From: Glandiceps talaboti
Lineage: Eukaryota; Hemichordata; Enteropneusta; Spengelidae
Length of the DNA stretch: 12,500 nucleotides
Direction: 5' to 3'
Assembly: GCF_964340395.1 (NCBI RefSeq)
Contig: NC_135560.1
Coordinates: forward strand, 8,327,598-8,340,097
A program made the position numbers and the translations under genes. Below, piece by piece: positions 7,978-12,500 of this stretch (positions are counted from its first letter, which is position 1; the number at the start of each line of letters is the position of its first letter). The notes under the pieces are model-generated. The model made no database searches. It was not told the origin of the DNA and worked only from the letters and a program-made list of their open reading frames with translations.

Positions 7978-8110
7978 TATCAATCAAACCATCAATCAAA
8001 AGAATTTGTATAGCACACCTTCGTTCTCTTGTTGGAACTGGTGGCAACGATGGGATGGCCAAAAAGCCAAAATAATACTATGTTAGGCAATAGAATGAGT
8101 CAAAGTAAAA
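7978..8110 (+). repeat. dispersed repeat block and ATCAATCAAA tail
   Basis: From 8032 to 8110 this closely copies the block at 4486-4564 inside the MITE-like element, with small insertions. It lacks that element's inverted ends. Two ATCAATCAAA words (7978 and 7991) come just before it. Either it is a truncated relative of the 573-bp element, or an independent repeat of which one copy landed in that element. Confidence 0.7.
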
Positions 8111-8635
8111 GCTAACCACATGCAACATAATCATATCGTTGAATCTACCCCTCTGTTCGAAAGTATTTAGATTCAAAAATCAAATGTTGCACAACCGTCC
8201 ACATAGGATCTCGAAAGTGAGTTGAGAGGACAAGCGAAATTTAAAAAAATAAAATGTCAGTTAGGAGAGCGGAATAGTAGGAACATTAGTCCTTCACGTT
8301 TACAGGTAGGCTAGTTGTAACTGCGTCTTTTGGGTCCGTGAAATGTGCAAGGCTAGCATCAAAGCTATTGAAATACCACAGTCCTATCTATGGTTTTGTT
8401 GAATTTCCTCACAAAGGTATTCTTCTCCCGAAGCAATGATTACACCACAATATTCATGCTAAACGCAACAATGTAATCAAGAAGACAAATAAATTACCAT
8501 TTGGTATACAGCTTGGACCAGAATAGAAACAATAGCCAATTAAAAGAACAATAGCTTAAACCATGCTTTCATTTAAAAAGCACTTACAAATGAAACCGAT
8601 TGTACGCTTTACTGCTAAATGATAATCACTCGACG
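8111..8635. other. non-coding stretch
   Basis: No exon seen. If the minus-strand gene ends at 8636 this is its 3' flank, but no AATAAA signal on the minus strand was found here. Confidence 0.35.
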
Positions 8636-8818
8636 CTAGCTCACAGCCATCTGCATGACCATAGTTAAATAAACATTTGGAAACAAAACTTTGTAAGGTT
8701 TGTAAATACCTAAGAAATGTAGGGAGTTGTCAACGCTGGGTTCGGTGTAATATATTAATGAAACGCTGGAGCTACTAGTGGCAAAATATTCGGCGGGGAT
8801 GGGGCGGGGATAGTATAC
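8636..8818 (-). CDS. candidate third exon of the secreted-protein gene
   Basis: On the minus strand a good acceptor (T/C-rich run ending CTACCTTACAG) ends at 8819. The following frame is open for 60 codons in phase 0, as the upstream exon at 9659-9734 requires. It starts VYYPRPIPAEYFATSSSSV, proline- and serine-rich, and ends with TAG at 8636-8638. Joined to the first two exons it would give a 92-residue secreted protein. A weaker donor (TTAG then GTATTT, at 8710) could end the exon earlier. A rival third exon in the same phase begins at 9082 after a poorer acceptor (GGCAAG) and runs to 8837, encoding 81 residues including a CKYQCVYICTEC cysteine cluster. No family is recognised. A 60-codon frame after an acceptor can arise by chance. 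Confidence 0.25.
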   Translation of the reverse strand, partial: VYYPRPIPAEYFATSSSSVSLIYYTEPSVDNSLHFLGIYKPYKVLFPNVYLTMVMQMAVS

Positions 8819-9388
8819 CTGTAAGGTAGCATAACACTAAGGAAACAATGATACTCTTGCGTTTGTCGATAAACATTCAGTGCAAATATACACACATTGA
8901 TACTTGCAAATAAATGGAAGTGCTTCCAAATTGATAATGGTATCACGAGTTTCAGTTGGTCCATGGAAGAATAACCGACGGACCTTTGCTGGCACTTTGG
9001 AACGCACTATTGTCGTATATTTCTTGTACAAAATATAAACTCCAGAGGTTAAGTAGTAGTGTATGTGATGGAATGCTCTAACCTTGCCAAAGGTAGTGTA
9101 ATGCATAACATTTCAAATCCAATTCACGTGATTCATGTATTGTTATTGTCATTCTAAAACACTGTTCAGTATTTTCAGAAAGGACTTATAGAAGAATCAT
9201 GTACGGCCTAGAGATCAATGAAAGACTACAGAGAAGTTAAATCTCTGTGTTGCACGTACTACATCGTTAACACTATCAAAGTATATTTGCTTAGTTTTTA
9301 TCGGGGAAATCCGCCTAACCCAAGGTGTAATGCCATTGCTACGCTCGTTCTTGTGTTTTCTTGTTTTGTTTGCCCGTCTCACTAGTAA

Positions 9389-9467
9389 AGGGCTCGGCCT
9401 CTGCGATATCATTTCGAATGACAGTGAACTCTCTAGAACGTGCCAAGTCACCCTATAGCCGAGCCCT
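9389..9467. mobile_element. tiny TAAA-flanked inverted-repeat element
   Basis: AGGGCTCGGC (9389-9398) and its exact inverse GCCGAGCCCT (9458-9467) frame 59 bp. TAAA appears in direct orientation just outside the shared GGGCTCGGC ends on both sides, like a target duplication and like the TAAA borders of the 573-bp element. It lies in the presumed second intron of the minus-strand gene. It may be a miniature element or part of a longer repeat. Confidence 0.4.
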
Positions 9468-9658
9468 AAACATTAGAACTGCATACGGTTGAGTAGAATT
9501 GCTACGTCATTAACTGTATTAAACTGATTGGATCAATGAATTGACAAGTAAACGATTTCAGTTGCAGTGCAGTGACCCGAATCAACTACACACATATTGA
9601 GTGTAAACTTGTGACTTTTGACAAATATATAAAATGAAAAGTGACCCAAGTTACTTAC

Positions 9659-9918
9659 CTTTGAACTTTCACTGCTTGTCCCATAAACGGGCAGCAAACA
9701 AACCAGGAAGAGACACGTCCGAAGACCCGTCCACCTGTGAAAGAAAGGCGAGTATCAAACAGTTTACCAAGAAAAACGTGTTAAGCCAATTATTTAGAAC
9801 ACATTTGTACTGCAAACTAAACATATCCAGAAATTTGAACATGGTGAGAACACAGGCAAGACCGCATGTAACAGTAAGGAAGTATGTGGGAAACTTACCG
9901 AAGAACAGGTTTGGTCAT
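9659..9918 (-). CDS. first two coding exons of a predicted secreted protein
   Basis: Minus strand. Exon 1 coding part is 9899-9918: an ATG with A at -3 and six codons plus two bases, ending CTTCG before GTAAGT. A 164-base intron ends with an excellent acceptor, CCTTTCTTTCACAG. Exon 2 is 9659-9734 (76 bases) and ends TCAAAG before GTAAGT. The split codon CG/G keeps the frame, giving 32 residues: basic MTKPVLRWTGLRT, hydrophobic CLFLVCLLPVYG, then polar TSSESSK. This is a classic signal peptide with likely cleavage after VYG. An in-frame TAA lies upstream with no earlier in-frame ATG, so 9918 is the start. A short upstream frame (ATGGGAACGATGTAG) precedes it. No family is recognised, because the mature protein lies in uncertain exons. 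The plus-strand 132-codon frame over the same DNA is judged a shadow. Confidence 0.45.
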
Positions 9919-10057
9919 TTTAACTGTTCCGGTAGAATGAAACCTCGGAGAGACAATACGCACAGAATAACTACATCGTTCCCATGTCCTCGACCAGGCT
10001 TATTGTACAAAGGTTTTAAACCGAAATGTTAACAATTCAAAAGAATAAATCCAACCA

Positions 10058-10300
10058 CTGTAATAGGGGTCGTGTTGTTCGAACCGTTCACCTCAGATCA
10101 GAGGACTTCCTTAAAGGGGTCGAGGGTGACTATTAATCAACAACAACACCAATAATATTTTAGTTCCAACCAAAACTAGTTCACAGGAGAGCTCTTTAAG
10201 ACCCACACGATCTGGAACGGCGATACAATCCTGTGCACCTCACGGTTGAATAGTTAACTCCAGTTGCCTCCGGGCAAGTAGGCGTATTCCAGAACTTACC
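10058..10300 (-). other. possible 5' leader intron of the minus-strand gene
   Basis: A third consensus donor on the minus strand, AAATG followed by GTAAGT, follows base 10300. A matching acceptor, CCCCTATTACAG, ends at 10058. Removing 10058-10299 would join a non-coding first exon to an exon that runs from 10057 to 9899 and carries the 9918 ATG. A TATTATAA word near 10325-10335 and a GC-rich CCGCCCACCCC lie just upstream, but too close to this donor for an ordinary TATA-to-donor distance. Inferred only. Confidence 0.25.
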
Positions 10301-10309
10301 ATTTACAAA

Positions 10310-10730
10310 TAAGGGGTGGGCGGATTATAATACTGCCACTGTGCGTCACTCGGTCATGTGGGTACGTGTATTTTTAATAGTAATCAAAACAATGTACTAT
10401 TGCATCCGTGGTTATTATTCATAATTGATATAACAACATTTATCAGTCGTTATTATTGATATATTTCAACGTCGGACACAGAAGACAGCTGATATATCAT
10501 CTAGAATATTTCCTGGCCATCTGTTTCCAATAACGTTTATTAAAAAGTTTTTTTTTTCCGACGCCAATGTAATAACTGCTTTATAAATCAACCAGACTAC
10601 ACCCAAGAAGCGCAACATAATATATACGCAATTAAAAGTATATTTTCCAAAGAACGTAATAGTTTTCATGAGAATATATTATAAGACCACCACTCGTTAC
10701 AATTTGAAGGTAACTTTTTACGACCCTGTT
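10310..10730. other. non-coding stretch upstream of the minus-strand gene
   Basis: Minus-strand frames (10466-10669, 10632-10832) have no supporting signals. This is where a promoter for the minus-strand gene would lie. No core promoter element is convincing. Confidence 0.35.
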
Positions 10731-10731
10731 G

Positions 10732-10745
10732 TGACCTTTGACCCC
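10732..10745 (-). promoter_or_regulatory. DR1 nuclear receptor element
   Basis: The minus strand reads GGGGTCAAAGGTCA: GGGTCA, one A, AGGTCA. This is a near-perfect DR1, the site type bound by HNF4, RXR, COUP-TF and PPAR receptors in animals. It lies about 0.8 kb upstream of the minus-strand start codon at 9918, a plausible regulatory position. Only the sequence match supports it. Confidence 0.4.
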
Positions 10746-11440
10746 CGACTCAGTACTTGTACATCTGTCCACACAATACGTGAAATGGATGACCATAAAT
10801 AATATGCTATGCAATCGACATGTGATAGACACATATCCTTAGAGGCTATTTTCAGTTTCAATGATAACACTGTTTCCTTGTCATGGTTATATATTATGCA
10901 AGTGACTAAGTATTCTATTTCCTTCCCATGAAGACCAGAATATGAGTTTTCCTTTATAAGGCTATTTTTGTATGGTCCAACCCTTTAATATATGTTTTTC
11001 CCTGTTCTCACATTCTTAAACTGTACAAAAACTTCTCAGGAATAAAATTTCAAATTTAACATCAGTATCTTGACTAAAACATAAAAAAAAGCCAGCTGAT
11101 TGTTGGAGCAAATTCGACGTGTGTGGATGTACTTAGCTAAACGGAGCAGAACCGGCTTAACTGGGGTTGCAACGGTCACAGATCGTTAAAAAACACAACG
11201 CTGTCACACCGTCTGTGAGAGCAAAATCAACGAACAATAAAGCCTGGCCATTTGTCTCCGTAAAACTCTGAGACATGCATTATTTCGCGAGTGTTGATAA
11301 CAAGTGAGCAACCACCAATAAACGTCGACATTTGAATACTTGTAGAAACAAAGTGACATAGGTTCCATTCATCATGGATTGAGGAATGACTAACAGTACA
11401 CTGAATGCTCGATGAATGAGCGAGCTGGAGTCGAAAACGT
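10746..11440. other. non-coding stretch
   Basis: Overlapping minus frames at 11227-11489 have no splice support. A short block GGAGACAAATGGCCAGG on the minus strand near 11240-11262 resembles GGAAACAGATGGCCAGG near 10512-10530. Confidence 0.35.
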
Positions 11441-11451
11441 TCAATGTGCTT

Positions 11452-11492
11452 GTACATGTACCGTACGTTATCGGGCTATCAATGTACATGTA
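11452..11492. repeat. paired TACATGTA palindromes
   Basis: GTACATGTAC (11452-11461), a perfect 10-bp palindrome, and TGTACATGTA (11483-11492) lie 32 bp apart. Three more TACATGTA words occur in the window (3163, 3240, 7178). Confidence 0.6.
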
Positions 11493-11632
11493 TACGTGCG
11501 TATTCTTGGATTCAAGTACTTTGCAAGGTTCGGAAAAGATTTATTAATTTTTCTATTTACTGTCGTTCAACGATTAATAAACCATAACTCATACTTGTAA
11601 CTAGAATAAAGTGATACTGATGACCGGACGTA

Positions 11633-11665
11633 AAATGCAAAGTATGTAGATCAAATTTTGCATTT
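11633..11665. repeat. 9-bp inverted repeat AAATGCAAA
   Basis: AAATGCAAA (11633-11641) and its exact inverse TTTGCATTT (11657-11665) frame 15 bp. Both arms resemble a POU octamer (ATGCAAAT, one base off). GTAGA and TCTAC words follow nearby as a second weak pair. Confidence 0.45.
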
Positions 11666-11861
11666 GACGCATGTCTACGTATTACGATCATCAATTTGTC
11701 ATCTGTTTCTTAATGAGTGCATCAATGGCCGGTGTATTATTGTTGCATTTCACTTCATCGATTTTGAATATTTTTGTAAAATTTCAAAGGAAGGGGTTTT
11801 ATATTGAATGTTTATCATGTAATGATAATTAACAGTTAAAGAGACTGGTTTGCAATCTAAA

Positions 11862-11893
11862 CAAACCACAGACTTGGTGCAAGCTCTGGTTTG
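11862..11893. repeat. small CAAACCA/TGGTTTG inverted pair
   Basis: CAAACCA (11862-11868) and TGGTTTG (11887-11893) are exact inverses. A further CTGGTTTGC stands at 11845. The words match the ends of the inverted pair at 7711-7810. Confidence 0.4.
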
Positions 11894-12240
11894 CTACGTC
11901 ACTGTAAGTATACACCAGTCTACAATATACAATATCGCGTGGTATCAACATATACATGATATTAAAAATCATTGAACCTGAGATATGTATGTTGAAAATG
12001 TTAACGGGGTGTACTACGCGTGTCACATGACAGAAATAGTACTGGAGAAACTTAATGCGAAGTTTATTAACTTCACATGCCACAAGCCAAGTTCATGGAC
12101 AGATATGTATCACACATGATAATTTAGATGTAACGCTACCCCAATGTGTACATTAAATCTCAACAAGGTATTGACAAAGAGAACAGTTAAATCGAGGTCT
12201 TTCTCATTACTACTGTAAATTCTCAAAAAGTGACCAAACA
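11894..12240. other. non-coding stretch with one weak minus-strand frame
   Basis: On the minus strand an acceptor (TTTTTCTCTTGACAG, ending about 12243) is followed in one phase by about 42 open codons. No donor or start supports it, so I do not call an exon. Confidence 0.25.
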
Positions 12241-12258
12241 CTGTCAAGAGAAAAACAC

Positions 12259-12482
12259 TCACCTAAATCGTACTACCGGCCCTTTTCCACTGATAGTATC
12301 CATGGTCCTTGAGAAACTTGTATCACAATAACTCCGTCTCTAATAGTCCGTTTACAGGTAATTAATCTTACTGGGGTTACTGAACTGAAAATCCTCTGTC
12401 GATTCCTTGGAACAATAAAATCCGTATTGATATATGTACCAGTTAAATAACAATAGTTCCTGTCTGTATTATTCACCTCCTA
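12259..12482 (-). CDS. possible exon at the right edge
   Basis: The minus strand has a strong donor here: GATTTAG followed by GTGAGT, exon end near 12260. Upstream, one frame is open from a TAG near 12480 to a TAG near 12273 and includes the segment CKRTIRDGVIVIQVSQGPW, which looks protein-like (charged turn, alternating hydrophobic strand). However, that frame stops 14 bases before the good donor. It would need the weaker donor CCG then GTAGTA to be spliced out. The acceptor side is also weak. If real, it may belong to another gene or an upstream part of the minus-strand gene. No family recognised. Confidence 0.15.
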
Positions 12483-12500
12483 AGTTCCGCCGATCACCGA

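Noticed and set aside
9634-10032. A 132-codon basic plus-strand frame, with an A/T-rich TATA-like word before it and AATAAA 12 bases after it
   Set aside because: It is the longest frame, but about one of this length is expected by chance in 12.5 kb. The TATA-like word touches the ATG. The opposite strand carries better splice-supported exons in the same place, and no domain is recognised.
10070-10100. tRNA gene, from a GGTTCGAAC B-box-like word on the minus strand
   Set aside because: No matching A box and no cloverleaf arms at the required distances.
12221-12262. A 22-base GTGAGT...TTGACAG intron on the minus strand
   Set aside because: Far too short for an animal intron. The donor and the acceptor must belong to different events, if either is used.

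Overview
This looks like nuclear DNA from an animal with a compact-to-moderate genome, most likely a marine invertebrate. The evidence is AT-rich, gene-poor sequence, long ATGT/CTGT tetranucleotide microsatellites, several short inverted-repeat elements, diverged dispersed repeats, a short telomere-like array, and GT-AG splice signals instead of ribosome binding sites and operons. Five copies of the palindrome TACATGTA fit that picture. The exact phylum (lancelet, mollusc, hemichordate or other) cannot be decided from this window. No rRNA, tRNA, CRISPR array, phage or complete transposase gene is recognised.

Layout. Positions 1-1680: non-coding apart from an ATGT microsatellite (449-514) and a perfect hairpin. 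Positions 1686-2580: a receptor-type inverted half-site pair, then a possible plus-strand exon encoding a membrane anchor (2277-2578). Positions 2693-3030: a poly-G run and copy A of a dispersed repeat whose copy B is at about 5330-5650. Positions 3163-3680: possible regulatory DNA, with POU and homeodomain-like words and an ATGGCGGC start-codon context. Positions 4118-4690: a MITE-like element with inverted ends, flanked by TAAA, with a telomere-like array inside; a fragment of its interior recurs at 8032-8110. Positions 5014-5889: several inverted repeats. Positions 6138-6369: a 232-bp foldback element. Positions 6823-7114: a purine tract, a TA run and a long compound CTGT/ATGT microsatellite. 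Positions 7711-7810: a small inverted-repeat pair. Positions 8636-10300: the best gene candidate, on the minus strand. Positions 10310-12500: mostly non-coding, with a DR1-type nuclear receptor motif and a weak exon candidate at the right edge.

The main result is the minus-strand split gene. Two short exons (9899-9918 and 9659-9734) have consensus splice sites and join in phase to encode a typical secretory signal peptide. The next exon is uncertain: 8636-8818 and 8837-9082 are both in the correct phase. The longer plus-strand reading frame over the same DNA (9634-10032) is then probably a shadow. The reading frames through the microsatellites are artefacts of a period-4 repeat with no stop in any frame.
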